A stretch of DNA of 64,000 bases from UBA1388 sp964555515. Lineage in GTDB: Bacteria; Patescibacteriota; Microgenomatia; UBA1400; PJMF01. Each line of letters begins with the position of its first letter. Within the stretch, counting starts at the first letter, position 1. The stretch is taken from the NCBI GenBank assembly GCA_964555515.1, contig CAZKSJ010000002.1, positions 12,416 through 76,415 on the forward strand, in the 5' to 3' direction. Under the pieces are notes generated by a model that was given only the letters and a program-made list of their open reading frames with translations, was not told the origin of the DNA and searched no databases. The position numbers and the translations under genes were made by a program. Shown here one piece after another: positions 18,811-28,154 of the stretch.

Positions 18811-19896
18811 ATGCCACAAACTGACAACGTCGGTTTTAATTTAACCAAAGCCACCCGGATTGGCAGATTATTTGTCAAGTTCGGCATCATTGTCTTTGGC
18901 CTAATGATGGTGGGGCGTATCAGCTTGCAGGCTTTCACCGCATATTGGATCGCCACCCATCCACCGCCACCACCCCCACCAGCGATGGCATTCGGACTGC
19001 TACCAAGCATTGACTTTCCAGATGAAGACGAGCTAACTTTGCCCAAGAGCTATCAGTTGGAAACCGAAACTGGCTCCTTACCTGAGTTTGGTGATCGCGC
19101 GTACGTTTACTTTATGCCTCAAAAGGCGGCGAGTCTGCTTGATGCTGACAATGCCATTCAAATTGCACAAAAATACGGCTTTACCAATAATCCCGAATCA
19201 ATTGACCCACGCACCTATCGGTGGCGAAAACAATCACCCCTGCAGTCAGTGTTAGAGCTAAACATCGTCACCAACAACTTTGTCTACAAAACAGACTACT
19301 TATCAAGACCCGAGCTAATTCTAGACGTCGAAATTCCTGTCGAATTTGAAGCCGTCAGCCAGGTGAAAGCATTCTTAAACACCACCCAATTGCTGCCAGC
19401 CGATGTAGCAACAGCTTCCGGAAAAGTGAAGTTTCTGAAAGCAATTGCTGGCGACTTAACACCCGCTGTTTCTCCCTCAGATGCTGATTTTGTTCAAGTC
19501 GATATCAACCGCGCAGCTTTAAAAGATCAGTTTGAAGTATTCACGGCTGATGCCGAAACCGGCAGTGTTCATGCCATTCTCTCCGGACAAGGCGGCAACT
19601 CTAGCATCGTGCACTTTGAGTTTCAATACTTTCCAGTAGATTATCTGACTAGCTCAACCTATCCTTTACGGTCGGTGACAGAAGCTTGGCGTCTTCTCCA
19701 AGCCGGCGAAGGCTACGTGGCTAGGCCAGCTAGCAGAAATACTGATCTGGCAATCATCCGAAAAGTAGCGTTAGGGTATTATGAAAGTTTTGTTTATCAA
19801 GACTACTTACAACCCATTTATGTGTTCTTTGGCGATGATGATTTTGTCGCATATGTACCCGCACTAACTGCTAACTCGACTGAGAGTGTACAATAA
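18811..19896 (+). CDS. Single-pass membrane protein with proline stalk, unknown
   Basis: 361 residues from the ATG at 18811. A ~25-residue cytoplasmic N-terminus precedes one membrane helix (about 26-48), which is followed directly by a polyproline stretch (HPPPPPPPAM). The remaining ~290 residues are predicted extracytoplasmic, rich in beta-forming and acidic segments. I recognise no catalytic motif or named family; the layout resembles uncharacterised CPR envelope proteins. It is preceded by its own promoter and followed by gltX after 29 nt, which starts with its own ribosome site. The polyproline run would be a target for EF-P. Confidence 0.65.
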   Translation: MPQTDNVGFNLTKATRIGRLFVKFGIIVFGLMMVGRISLQAFTAYWIATHPPPPPPPAMAFGLLPSIDFPDEDELTLPKSYQLETETGSLPEFGDRAYVYFMPQKAASLLDADNAIQIAQKYGFTNNPESIDPRTYRWRKQSPLQSVLELNIVTNNFVYKTDYLSRPELILDVEIPVEFEAVSQVKAFLNTTQLLPADVATASGKVKFLKAIAGDLTPAVSPSDADFVQVDINRAALKDQFEVFTADAETGSVHAILSGQGGNSSIVHFEFQYFPVDYLTSSTYPLRSVTEAWRLLQAGEGYVARPASRNTDLAIIRKVALGYYESFVYQDYLQPIYVFFGDDDFVAYVPALTANSTESVQ

Positions 19897-19925
19897 CCAC
19901 CAACTTTAAATTGAGGATGACTGAT

Positions 19926-21359
19926 ATGACGGTTAGAACGCGGATGGCTCCCAGCCCCACTGGTGAACTTCACGCCGGAGGCATGGCGACGGTATTGAAG
20001 AATTATGCCTATGCCAAAAAAAAAGGCGGTCAATTCATTTTACGCATTGAGGATACAGACCAACAACGTCTGATTCCAGGAGCTGTAGATGAAATTTTGA
20101 AAGTTATTCATGACTACGGCTTAGATTGGGATGAAGGTCCAGATAAAGTTGGCCCATTTGGTCCTTATATTCAATCCCAACGTCTTGACCTTTATCAACA
20201 GCATGCACAACAACTAGTCAAAGCAGGTCAGGCGTATTATTGCTTCTGTTCCCCAGAACGGCTAATTTCGCTCAGACAACAACAACAAGCCAATCATCAA
20301 CCTCCTAGATACGATCAACATTGCTTGCACTTATCACCAGATGAAATTCGGTCAAAGTTAGAGAGAGGCGAAAAATATGTAATTAGGCTGAAAGTGCCAA
20401 ATAATCAAGAAGTCAGTTTTACAGATCTGATTAGAGGCAACATCACTTTTAATTCATCTCAAGTTGATGATCAAGTATTACTAAAATCAGACGGTTATCC
20501 AACCTATCATTTGGCTGTAGTGGTTGATGATCACTTGATGCAGATTAGTATGGTGATGAGAGGCGAGGAATGGATTAGTTCAACCCCCAAGCATGTTTTG
20601 TTATACCAAGCTTTTGGGTGGGACATGCCAGTTTTTGCGCATGTGCCAGTTTTTCTTAATCCCGATGGCAAAGGCAAAATGAGTAAGCGCAAAGGAACTG
20701 TATCTGCTCGCTCATTTCTCGATCGAGGCTATCTTCCTGAAGCGATGCTAAATTTCTTTATGATCCTTGGCTGGTCCCCACAAGATCAACGCGAAATTTT
20801 AAGTCTTGAGGAATATGTGCAAGAGTTTGACCCTGCCGATCTCAACCCCAACTCTGTGGTGTTTGACTTAAAAAAGCTGGATTGGCTGAATGGGGTGTAT
20901 ATAAGAAACTTATCTCCCCAAGAACTCAAAAAACGATTACAGCCATACATGCCAGCGGACTTTCCTGATGAAAGGTTTGATCAAATCCTTCCGCTTATCT
21001 CAGAAAGATTGGTCACACTCGCAGACTTTGAACAACTTACCCAGTATTTTTATCGTAACCCTCAACCTAGTAAGCAACTGCTTTTAAATAAGGCGGATGA
21101 AAGCCTTGTCATTGCTCAACTCCAAGAAGCCATTGCTCAGCTTGAGCAAGTGACAGCATGGAACGAACAAACAATTGAGCTCACTTTAAGAAAGGTTCAA
21201 GAGATTCATAATTGGCAGAAAAATCAATTCTTCATGATGCTTCGCCTGGCAGTAACTGGTGAAAAGTTTACCCCACCTTTATTTGCCACGATGGCTGTCT
21301 TTGAAAAAAGTGAGCTACTCCGCCGCCTACACCAAGCAAAGCAATTAGTGTTATCCTAA
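19926..21359 (+). CDS. gltX: Glutamyl-tRNA synthetase
   Basis: Class I aminoacyl-tRNA synthetase that charges tRNA-Glu. The HIGH-type motif is in RMAPSPTGELHAGG, with Ala instead of the usual Ile; LRIEDTDQQR follows, and the KMSKS motif is GKMSKRKG. The C-terminal half is the helical anticodon-binding region. 477 aa, normal length. The ATG at 19926 is chosen because GAGG ends 9 nt upstream; TTG at 19911 and ATG at 19917 fit worse. A partial tRNA-Glu(CUC) gene, a plausible substrate, sits at the right end of the window. A TACAAT in the end of the upstream gene may give a separate leadered transcript. Confidence 0.95.
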   Translation: MTVRTRMAPSPTGELHAGGMATVLKNYAYAKKKGGQFILRIEDTDQQRLIPGAVDEILKVIHDYGLDWDEGPDKVGPFGPYIQSQRLDLYQQHAQQLVKAGQAYYCFCSPERLISLRQQQQANHQPPRYDQHCLHLSPDEIRSKLERGEKYVIRLKVPNNQEVSFTDLIRGNITFNSSQVDDQVLLKSDGYPTYHLAVVVDDHLMQISMVMRGEEWISSTPKHVLLYQAFGWDMPVFAHVPVFLNPDGKGKMSKRKGTVSARSFLDRGYLPEAMLNFFMILGWSPQDQREILSLEEYVQEFDPADLNPNSVVFDLKKLDWLNGVYIRNLSPQELKKRLQPYMPADFPDERFDQILPLISERLVTLADFEQLTQYFYRNPQPSKQLLLNKADESLVIAQLQEAIAQLEQVTAWNEQTIELTLRKVQEIHNWQKNQFFMMLRLAVTGEKFTPPLFATMAVFEKSELLRRLHQAKQLVLS

Positions 21360-21457
21360 TTATTTAACTCAGCCTCATTTAGCCCAATGATGAAAATTAA
21401 TGTAATTTCATCAATCCACTGCTAGTCGCTACAGGTTGATGTTTGTATACTAACTTT

Positions 21458-22315
21458 ATGTCACAACAGCTGCCCAATGAAACTGGAGGGACGCTAAACC
21501 TAGAAAAATTGCGTCATCAAGTGTTGACAGCGGAATCACAACTGAAGTCCGAATATCCTCAGCAATCCGATTTAATTCTGGCGGCACTTAATGAGCGGCT
21601 GTTAACTCCACCCGCACCAGTCGGCGATGACTCAATGCGCGGTGGGTTGATCATTGACAAGATTGATCAGACTGATCAAAAACTTAATTCTAATGCCGTG
21701 TCCACTGAAGAAAAGCAAGCCATTCTTGATAAACTTGCCGTCTTAGGACGGCAACCGCTTGCCACTTCTGCTGATGAGCTTTTATACCTCGAGCAACAAC
21801 TTTCCGATTGGCTCAACCTTGATATTGATTCATCGCACCATGACATTGCCCTACCCCACAATCAGGGCATGATTGCTGCTCTACCCCATCTCAAACAATC
21901 CCCAACCGACTCGCTGACAAAGAAACCCGTGCTCAAAGAAGCGGGTCTAACTTCCAAGAGAAGTTTTTTTGGGTGGCAGCACCTGATTAACCAAACTAAA
22001 CCAGATCCTCATCATGAATTCTTCATCAGCCTGCCCATTTTCCACCTAGATGCTTGGAGCACGCAGTTTCAAACCTTGAGCAAATGGTTCTTGAACCAAG
22101 CAATGTTGGTCATTAATCCCACTGACGGTATTTTTATGATTGCCAAAGTCCACGACATTTTCTTTGAACCAAGTAATAAGTATCAGTTTGGAGGATCACC
22201 CCAATTGATCAGAGCTGGAAAATTTTGGTCGCCTCAAAACATGGGCAAAGTCATCGTCTTTTTCGTGACAGATGAGAATCAAGCGGTGAAACCAGGGAAA
22301 CTTAAATTTGCTTGA
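21458..22315 (+). CDS. Unknown protein with a conserved-looking C-terminal domain
   Basis: 285 residues from the ATG at 21458, which lies 6 nt after a TATACT box. The N-terminal ~175 residues are polar, helical and probably partly disordered. The last ~100 residues look like a compact beta-rich domain (ISLPIFHLD, AMLVINPTDGIFMIAKVHD, FGGSPQLIRAGKFW, GKVIVFFVTDE). A double-psi beta-barrel-like fold is conceivable for that part, but this is a guess from strand pattern. There is no signal peptide or membrane helix. It stands between gltX and the ybeY group. Confidence 0.55.
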   Translation: MSQQLPNETGGTLNLEKLRHQVLTAESQLKSEYPQQSDLILAALNERLLTPPAPVGDDSMRGGLIIDKIDQTDQKLNSNAVSTEEKQAILDKLAVLGRQPLATSADELLYLEQQLSDWLNLDIDSSHHDIALPHNQGMIAALPHLKQSPTDSLTKKPVLKEAGLTSKRSFFGWQHLINQTKPDPHHEFFISLPIFHLDAWSTQFQTLSKWFLNQAMLVINPTDGIFMIAKVHDIFFEPSNKYQFGGSPQLIRAGKFWSPQNMGKVIVFFVTDENQAVKPGKLKFA

Positions 22316-22342
22316 TAGCCAACTAACAAGTGATATGATGTT

Positions 22343-22657
22343 ATGAACACACCAAAGGTCATTAATCTACCATATCTCAGCTATCTTCAGAAAAGTTTGT
22401 CGGGCAGTCAGTTGACCGAAATTCTTGATCACTCATCTCATGAAGAAGCTTACTACTTGATTAGATATCTCTACCTTGTCACAATACAGCGGGCGCTAGC
22501 AAACAGCAAATTTGCAGAACAAACAGAATTGCTACAGGCATTGGTCAAGTCAGATCAAGACTTTTATAATTGGGTCGAGTCACATCCTAAAACTGCCGCT
22601 GCCATGATTGAGGCTGGCCAACGCGCCATAATGACTCTTCGGGAAAATTCGCTATGA
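22343..22657 (+). CDS. Small helical protein upstream of ybeY, unknown
   Basis: 104 residues, predicted all-helical and soluble, with no recognisable motif. Its stop overlaps the ybeY start as ATGA, so the two are translationally coupled. Coupling to an rRNA-maturation enzyme suggests, but does not show, a role near the ribosome. The upstream boundary is 27 nt after the previous gene. Confidence 0.6.
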   Translation: MNTPKVINLPYLSYLQKSLSGSQLTEILDHSSHEEAYYLIRYLYLVTIQRALANSKFAEQTELLQALVKSDQDFYNWVESHPKTAAAMIEAGQRAIMTLRENSL

Positions 22658-23049
22658 TTCAAATTAACTTATTTGTCGGTTCAAGATATCCAATTAATCG
22701 CAAATTACTCAGAAATCATGTCAAAAATTTTCTGACAGAGCATGATGTTACACACGCCCAGCTTGATATCTCTGTTGTAGGTACCAGGAAAATCAAGGAG
22801 CTTAACGAGTCAAAACTTGCTCATGAAGGCACGACCGATGTGTTGTCTTTTCCTCAACACGAAAAACACCGACTTGATGATGTCCCCCTGCCCGATACGA
22901 TACCGCCACATCTTGGTGATATTGTTCTGAGTTTTCCAGAAGCAGTGCGATCTGCAAGAAGATACGGTAAATTGGTTGACGATCAAATTTGCTTCTATGT
23001 AGAACATGGCATTATGCACCTATTGGGCTACCACCACGATGATGCCTAA
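22654..23049 (+). CDS. ybeY: Endoribonuclease YbeY (rRNA maturation)
   Basis: Zinc metalloprotein involved in 16S rRNA 3'-end maturation and ribosome quality control. The diagnostic H-x3-H-x5-H metal motif is EHGIMHLLGYHHDD at the C-terminus; upstream the conserved LNESKLAHEGTTDVLSFP matches the substrate-groove region, and HLGDIVLSFPEA is also typical. 131 aa; the protein ends right after the metal motif, shorter than many homologues (about 150 aa), so the usual C-terminal helix is missing. The start overlaps the upstream gene as ATGA. Confidence 0.92.
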   Translation: MIQINLFVGSRYPINRKLLRNHVKNFLTEHDVTHAQLDISVVGTRKIKELNESKLAHEGTTDVLSFPQHEKHRLDDVPLPDTIPPHLGDIVLSFPEAVRSARRYGKLVDDQICFYVEHGIMHLLGYHHDDA

Positions 23050-23092
23050 AGAGCCTCTTTGCAGAAGAACATAACTCAAGTATGTTAGGATT

Positions 23093-24721
23093 ATGAGTTG
23101 GAATAGAGACTACCGACCACAACGAGTTGCAGACCTTCACCTCACCAAAGTTAGAGAGTACTTGTTGCAATTGATGAGGGCGACGAGTTTTCCGCAAGTC
23201 TTTTTATTCACTGGTCCTAAGGGTACTGGTAAAACTTCTACTTCCCGAATTTTGGGGGCGATACTCAATGACGATCAAAATCAAGCTGCCGTCACCAGGC
23301 TTTTTTTTGCGCATCAAAAACCCGCCGCTCATCTTGTCGAGCCAGATCCACGTACCGATCGTGCAAAGCGCATCTTTGCGGGTGAGTCTTATTTGGTACA
23401 AGAACTAGACGCCGCCAGCAACAGAAGGATCGATGATGTGCGTGCGCTTAAGGATCAGGTTCAGCTGGCACCGGTTGATGGCTTGATTAAAGTTTACATC
23501 CTAGATGAAGTACACATGCTCACCACAGAGGCTTTCAACGCATTGTTGAAAATGTTAGAAGAACCACCTCCACACGTTGTGTTCATTCTTGCCACCACCG
23601 AAATTGAAAAAGTGCCTCCCACAGTTCGATCGCGTTGTCAGGTGTTACACTTTGCCAAAGCCACTTACGATGAGCTTGTGAGCGCACTCAAGCCAATCCT
23701 TAAGCACCAAAAATTAAAGATTGAATCAGAGGTGATTGAGGAAGTCGTTGCTCATGCCGATGGTAGCTTCCGTGATGCCGTCAAGAACTTGGAAATGATT
23801 AGTCATCTTGATCAGATCAATTTAGAAGCGGTGAGACAACTGTTGGGCAACGATCTCCTTCAACAAATTGAGTCTCTCGTCACCCTGGTATTAGATAAGC
23901 AAGCCTCCCAGGTGGTAGGTTTTTTCGAGAATCTTCGCGATCAAGGCGTTGCTCCAGATTTATTTTATAAGAATTTGATCACTTATCTCCATCAGCGTTT
24001 GATTAACGCAGTCATGGGTGAGGATCAAAGTTTAACTGATAATAAAAGACTGTCACAGGTTGTGCTCAGGTTTTTTCTGGATGAGCTCACCCAACCCGGA
24101 ATAGATACGCCTTCACCAATTCCCTTCCTTCGCCTCGAACTAAAACTTTTACAACTGATTGATCGCGCCACTAACAAGAAATCTACACCATCAAAATCTC
24201 AAAGCTCAGACGGTCAGGAACCAGGCATGAAAAAAGCTTCTCCAGAACAAGCGCTTGTTAAAACTAATCCAGTCAAAAACCAAGTGAAAACGGCAGCCAC
24301 TTCCTCCAACGATCTTGTTGGCGATCAAGCTGATCAAGTCTTGCCCGCAGCAGCAATTACTCCCCTCTCCAGCCAGAGCGCAGATGTGCTGACCGGTAAC
24401 GGTGAAAAACTCTGCCAAGAGTGGTCTAGTTTTGTGAACAAAGTGGCGGAGGATAATTTTAGCTTGGCCACCCTACTCAAATCTGCCCGCCCAATCGCCG
24501 GTGACCATGGTGAAGTTACTTTAAGTGTGTATTATCGCTTTCATCAGGAGCAACTTGCCCAACCCAGATTTCAAGCAACTTTAAACGAGCTAATTGCCAA
24601 TGCTTATGGTGGGCCGCTCAAAATTAGTTGCGTCCTAGACGAGCAACCTGCCCACGCCGAACTAACCGAGCCAACTCTTCCAGATCAACTCGAAAAACTA
24701 GCAGTCGAAGCCTTGATGTAG
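23093..24721 (+). CDS. dnaX: DNA polymerase III subunit gamma/tau
   Basis: Clamp-loader ATPase. The Walker A motif is FTGPKGTGKTSTSRIL, the Walker B/DExH motif is VYILDEVHMLTTEAFNALLK, sensor 1 is VVFILATTE and the SRC motif is VPPTVRSRCQVLHF. 542 aa: AAA+ domains to about 240, the oligomerisation domain to about 355, then a polar linker (about 360-430) and a C-terminal domain. The four-cysteine zinc module normally found between Walker A and Walker B is absent; that stretch (about 60-100) has no cysteine. A TATGTT box lies 6 nt before the ATG at 23093. ybaB follows after 53 nt, as in many bacteria; recR is not in the window. Confidence 0.95.
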   Translation: MSWNRDYRPQRVADLHLTKVREYLLQLMRATSFPQVFLFTGPKGTGKTSTSRILGAILNDDQNQAAVTRLFFAHQKPAAHLVEPDPRTDRAKRIFAGESYLVQELDAASNRRIDDVRALKDQVQLAPVDGLIKVYILDEVHMLTTEAFNALLKMLEEPPPHVVFILATTEIEKVPPTVRSRCQVLHFAKATYDELVSALKPILKHQKLKIESEVIEEVVAHADGSFRDAVKNLEMISHLDQINLEAVRQLLGNDLLQQIESLVTLVLDKQASQVVGFFENLRDQGVAPDLFYKNLITYLHQRLINAVMGEDQSLTDNKRLSQVVLRFFLDELTQPGIDTPSPIPFLRLELKLLQLIDRATNKKSTPSKSQSSDGQEPGMKKASPEQALVKTNPVKNQVKTAATSSNDLVGDQADQVLPAAAITPLSSQSADVLTGNGEKLCQEWSSFVNKVAEDNFSLATLLKSARPIAGDHGEVTLSVYYRFHQEQLAQPRFQATLNELIANAYGGPLKISCVLDEQPAHAELTEPTLPDQLEKLAVEALM

Positions 24722-24724
24722 TAC

Positions 24725-24771
24725 AATGCAGCTGGAATTTGTAACCTATTATTTCAATATATTAAAGGAGA
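24725..24771 (+). promoter_or_regulatory. -10-like box and strong ribosome site of ybaB
   Basis: TACAAT just after the dnaX stop and AAAGGAG ending 4-5 nt before the ATG at 24775. This is one of the clearest Shine-Dalgarno sites in the window and shows that the organism also uses conventional leaders. Confidence 0.5.
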
Positions 24772-24774
24772 CAC

Positions 24775-25059
24775 ATGGCAAATCCATTTAAAGCCCTCGG
24801 AGATATCAATAAGTTGCGCCAGCAAGCCAAACAAATGCAGGATGAGTTGGCTAAAGAAGAAATTAGAATTGAAAAGGGTGATATCTTGGTAGTCATCACT
24901 GGTGATCAAAAGATCAAACAATTTTCTGTGCAGGGTATTTCCAGCCAGGAAGCAATTGACGCCCTTAACGAAGGAATTAAAAAATCCCAAGAGGCAGCCG
25001 CTAAAAAGTTACAGTCAATGAGCGGTGGTCTTGGGGGCATGTTGGGCGGTGGCAATTAA
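24775..25059 (+). CDS. ybaB: Nucleoid-associated protein YbaB/EbfC family
   Basis: Small dimeric DNA-binding protein, 94 aa. The N-terminal helix LRQQAKQMQDELA is followed by the central strands (ILVVITGDQKIKQFSVQ), then a helix INE-like DALNEGIKKSQEAAAKK and the glycine/methionine-rich tail MSGGLGGMLGGGN typical of the family. It sits directly after dnaX, the conserved position. A strong Shine-Dalgarno sequence precedes it. Confidence 0.93.
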   Translation: MANPFKALGDINKLRQQAKQMQDELAKEEIRIEKGDILVVITGDQKIKQFSVQGISSQEAIDALNEGIKKSQEAAAKKLQSMSGGLGGMLGGGN

Positions 25060-25081
25060 GTTGGAACCAATATTTTAAAAA

Positions 25082-25702
25082 ATGACAATCGTGCTTGCAA
25101 CCAAAAATGCCGGAAAAATCCGTGAGTTGTCAGAGCTGTTGTCACCACTATTTCCTGCAGAAATCAAGTCATTAGCTGATTTTCCCGATATAGATAAGCT
25201 GGACATTGAGGAAACGGGTGATACATACCAACAAAACGCCACTTTAAAAGCCAAAGTTATTGCCGAGAAAACTCATTTACCCACCATCGCCGACGATAGT
25301 GGATTGGAAGTTGAAGCACTAGATCACTTTCCCGGAGTGAACTCTGCCAGGTGGAAAGCTGGCAATGATCAGGAGAGAAATACTGCTTTGCTCAAAAAGC
25401 TGGCCACCTCCCAATCAAGACATGCAAAATTTATTGCGGTGCTGTGTTTTTTTGATCCACAGTCTGGTTTTGAGTCCTGTGTTGAGGGTGTTATGCCTGG
25501 AAAAATTGCCCACGCCCAACAGGGCAGCAATGGCTTTGGTTATGATCCAATTTTTATACCAGATGGTTTCAATAAAACTTTCGCAGAGCTGAGTTCTACA
25601 GAGAAAAACAGTGTGTCTCATCGCGGCAAAGCTGTGCTCCAATTGGCAAAGCTTCTCACTGAAAAGTATGGTAAACTCAACCTCTCGATAGAATCTATTT
25701 AA
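25082..25702 (+). CDS. rdgB: Non-canonical purine NTP pyrophosphatase RdgB/HAM1
   Basis: House-cleaning enzyme that hydrolyses dITP and XTP to monophosphates. Seen: IVLATKNAGKIRE with the nucleotide-binding TxNxxK, EETGDTYQQNATLKAK, the catalytic LPTIADDSGLEVEAL, FPGVNSARW, GFGYDPIFIP and a late SHRGKAVLQL. 206 aa, normal. It follows ybaB by 22 nt and precedes the aminopeptidase by 6 nt. Confidence 0.95.
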   Translation: MTIVLATKNAGKIRELSELLSPLFPAEIKSLADFPDIDKLDIEETGDTYQQNATLKAKVIAEKTHLPTIADDSGLEVEALDHFPGVNSARWKAGNDQERNTALLKKLATSQSRHAKFIAVLCFFDPQSGFESCVEGVMPGKIAHAQQGSNGFGYDPIFIPDGFNKTFAELSSTEKNSVSHRGKAVLQLAKLLTEKYGKLNLSIESI

Positions 25703-25708
25703 TCTTCA

Positions 25709-26923
25709 ATGCAACCGAATAATGTTTATCAGCCACCTCAGGTGATATTGCAGAAATATGCTGAATTATTGGTTAATTTTGCTCTTGGCAAGCAAGAGGG
25801 CATCGCCGCGGGTGAAGTGGTGCAGTGCTTGATACCAGACGTTGCGAAACCACTTGCTCTAGAAATTCAAAATGCAATCTTGAGAGCGGGCGCGCATGTC
25901 TTATTACGCATTTTGCCAACTGGCTTTGACAAAGATTACTACACACTTGCTTCTGAGGAGCAACTGACTTTTTTTCCTGAGGATCATCTTAAGTCTAGAG
26001 CAGATTTAATTGATCATTCTATCGGCATTATTGCGGACATTGATCCCTATGAACTGAAAGACATTGAGCCACAAAAAATTATTGCCGCTAGAGATGCCAA
26101 AAAGAAGTATCGTGATTGGCTAATTCAAAAGGAAAATCAAGGTAAGTTTACCTGGACGATTGCTCTGTGGGGTGTGAAGGCAAAAGCAGAAATTGTAGGT
26201 CTCACTCTTGAGGAGTACTGGCAACAGATTATCAATGCATGTTTCCTAGACAAGAATGATCCCATTGGCGAGTGGCGTCAAATCAAAACCAAGCAAGCAA
26301 CAATCAAGGAAAAACTCAACCAACTGCGGATTGAGTGGATACATATCAAAGGTGATGATGTTGATCTGCAGATTAAGTTGGGTGCAAACCGAATTTGGAG
26401 AGGAGGCGCAGATCGTAACATTCCTAGTTTTGAGTTATTCACTTCGCCAGATTGGCGAGGAACTTCCGGCTGGATTAAGTTCAACCAGCCTGTCTATCGT
26501 TATGGCAAGGTATTAGAAGGAGTTGAGTTGAAATTTAATGATGGTGTGGTTAGCCATGCAAAAGCTGCTCGGGGCGACGACTTTCTGCACGAAATGCTAA
26601 AAAGCGCAAATGCCAACAAGTTGGGTGAGTTTTCTCTCACTGACGGAAAAATGTCGCGGATCACTCATCCCATGGCAGAAACACTCTACGATGAAAATAT
26701 TGGTGGTAAATTTGGCAATACGCATGTGGCCATTGGCAGTGCTTATCGAGATTGTTTCAGAGGTGATGTCAAAGCAGTGACTGAAGTTGAGTGGGATGAG
26801 ATGGGTTACAATAACTCGCCTGAGCATACCGATATAGTCAGTACCACCGACCGAACCGTTACCGCCACGCTAACTGATGGTACAAAAAAAGTTATTTATC
26901 AAAACGGTTCATTTGTGTTGTGA
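25709..26923 (+). CDS. Aminopeptidase, M29 family
   Basis: Cytoplasmic metallo-aminopeptidase of the thermophilic AmpS/PepS family, 404 aa. Expected metal ligands can be placed: Glu in PSFELFTSPD, Glu in LGEFSL, His and Tyr in THVAIGSAYRD, and His-x-Asp in PEHTDIV. The N-terminal half contains the family's TGFDKDYY and ALWGVKAKAE region. Expected function is removal of N-terminal residues from peptides during turnover. It begins 6 nt after rdgB and ends the rightward group; the aldolase gene converges from the other side with a 72-nt spacer that shows no terminator. Confidence 0.88.
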   Translation: MQPNNVYQPPQVILQKYAELLVNFALGKQEGIAAGEVVQCLIPDVAKPLALEIQNAILRAGAHVLLRILPTGFDKDYYTLASEEQLTFFPEDHLKSRADLIDHSIGIIADIDPYELKDIEPQKIIAARDAKKKYRDWLIQKENQGKFTWTIALWGVKAKAEIVGLTLEEYWQQIINACFLDKNDPIGEWRQIKTKQATIKEKLNQLRIEWIHIKGDDVDLQIKLGANRIWRGGADRNIPSFELFTSPDWRGTSGWIKFNQPVYRYGKVLEGVELKFNDGVVSHAKAARGDDFLHEMLKSANANKLGEFSLTDGKMSRITHPMAETLYDENIGGKFGNTHVAIGSAYRDCFRGDVKAVTEVEWDEMGYNNSPEHTDIVSTTDRTVTATLTDGTKKVIYQNGSFVL

Positions 26924-26995
26924 TTTTCCAATTTCGTTACATCTACACCACGTTTGTGAAGTATTTGGATAGTAGGAATTATTGTGGAGTTACTC

Positions 26996-28054
26996 TCAAG
27001 CTACGGTAATCTCTTTGTCTAGATAGACATCCATCACCGCCTGCATGAGCACGATACCTTCTTGCCTTGATTTCTTAAACACTTTTCTACCCATAATCAA
27101 ACCTGACCCCCCACCCCGTTTATTAATGACTGCAGTTCTGATGGCAGTACGCAGGTCGTCTTCTCCGCTCGCTTCACCACCTGAATTAATTACTGGGATG
27201 CGGCCGCTGTAGGCGTGGAGAACTTGATATCGTAGTAGATCGATGGGATGATCGGTCAAGAGCGCATCGTACATGTCATCTGCAAATTTTGAGTAGTGTA
27301 AGGCGGGAAAACCTCGATGAGCCGTAGGGAACTTCTGCTTGATAATGTCTGCTTCCATGGTCACGCCTAGGTGAATCGCCTGCGCAGTCAGATCAATTGC
27401 TTGATTGTAATCACCATCTTCCCGATTATAAGCATCATTGCGGGGATAACACCACAATACTGTAAAAAGACCCAATTGATGAGCTTTGGTAAAAATTTTA
27501 CTGACAACTTGAATTTCTGCCGTGGCCATATTTGAACCGAAGTAAACTGTTGCTCCCACACCAACTGCTCCCATCTCCTTTGCTTGCCTAGCGGTGGCAA
27601 AAGGCACTTGATGATGCTGATTGGGATAGGTCATCATCTCATTGTGTGTCACTTTCACGATGAAGGGAATTTTATCTGCATACTTATTTGACACTAGGCC
27701 AAGCATACCAAGTGGCGCGGTAATGGCACTAGCTCCCCCCTCGATGGCCGTAATCAGTACCTGCTCAGGATCAAAGTAATCTGGATTTTGATAAAATGAA
27801 TAAGCGGCAGTATGCTCAACGCCTTGATCAATTGGGAAAATGTATAAATATCCGGAATTAGCTAATCTCCCAGTTTCATACAATCTTTTCAAGTTATCTA
27901 TCACGGCTGCACTGCGATCTGAGTTTCCAAAAATGTCTTGAACAGAATTGGCGTGTGGATGATAAATTTTTTCCTGAGGAATCTTCTGACACTGATAATT
28001 CAATAAATATTCGGCCTCTTCCCCAAGCAAAGAAACAATTTGATTGTGATCCAT
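26996..28054 (-). CDS. fbaB: Fructose-bisphosphate aldolase class I, archaeal/FbaB type
   Basis: Schiff-base aldolase of the DhnA/FbaB family, 352 aa, cleaving or forming fructose-1,6-bisphosphate. The TIM-barrel segments include IFPIDQGVEHT, a YFGSN loop, the Schiff-base lysine in ADIIKQKFP and a phosphate-binding INSGGEASGEDD plus GGGSGLIMGRKV. The metal-dependent class II enzyme is not in the window. GGAAAG precedes the ATG at 28054 by a few nt. With the phosphorylase at 28.2 kb it points to glycogen or glucan use feeding glycolysis. Confidence 0.93.
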   Translation of the reverse strand: MDHNQIVSLLGEEAEYLLNYQCQKIPQEKIYHPHANSVQDIFGNSDRSAAVIDNLKRLYETGRLANSGYLYIFPIDQGVEHTAAYSFYQNPDYFDPEQVLITAIEGGASAITAPLGMLGLVSNKYADKIPFIVKVTHNEMMTYPNQHHQVPFATARQAKEMGAVGVGATVYFGSNMATAEIQVVSKIFTKAHQLGLFTVLWCYPRNDAYNREDGDYNQAIDLTAQAIHLGVTMEADIIKQKFPTAHRGFPALHYSKFADDMYDALLTDHPIDLLRYQVLHAYSGRIPVINSGGEASGEDDLRTAIRTAVINKRGGGSGLIMGRKVFKKSRQEGIVLMQAVMDVYLDKEITVA

Positions 28055-28154
28055 AGCTTTCCAACATTACAAATCTACGATAGTATTACTACTGTAGCAA
28101 ATATTTAAGTGAATTGTAAATCTAGAGATCATAACTTTAGTGGTGTATTCTTTT

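Noticed and set aside
21389..21412. Hairpin after gltX as terminator
   Set aside because: GATGAAAATTA/TAATTTCATC pairs well but no U-tract follows, so I do not call it a terminator.
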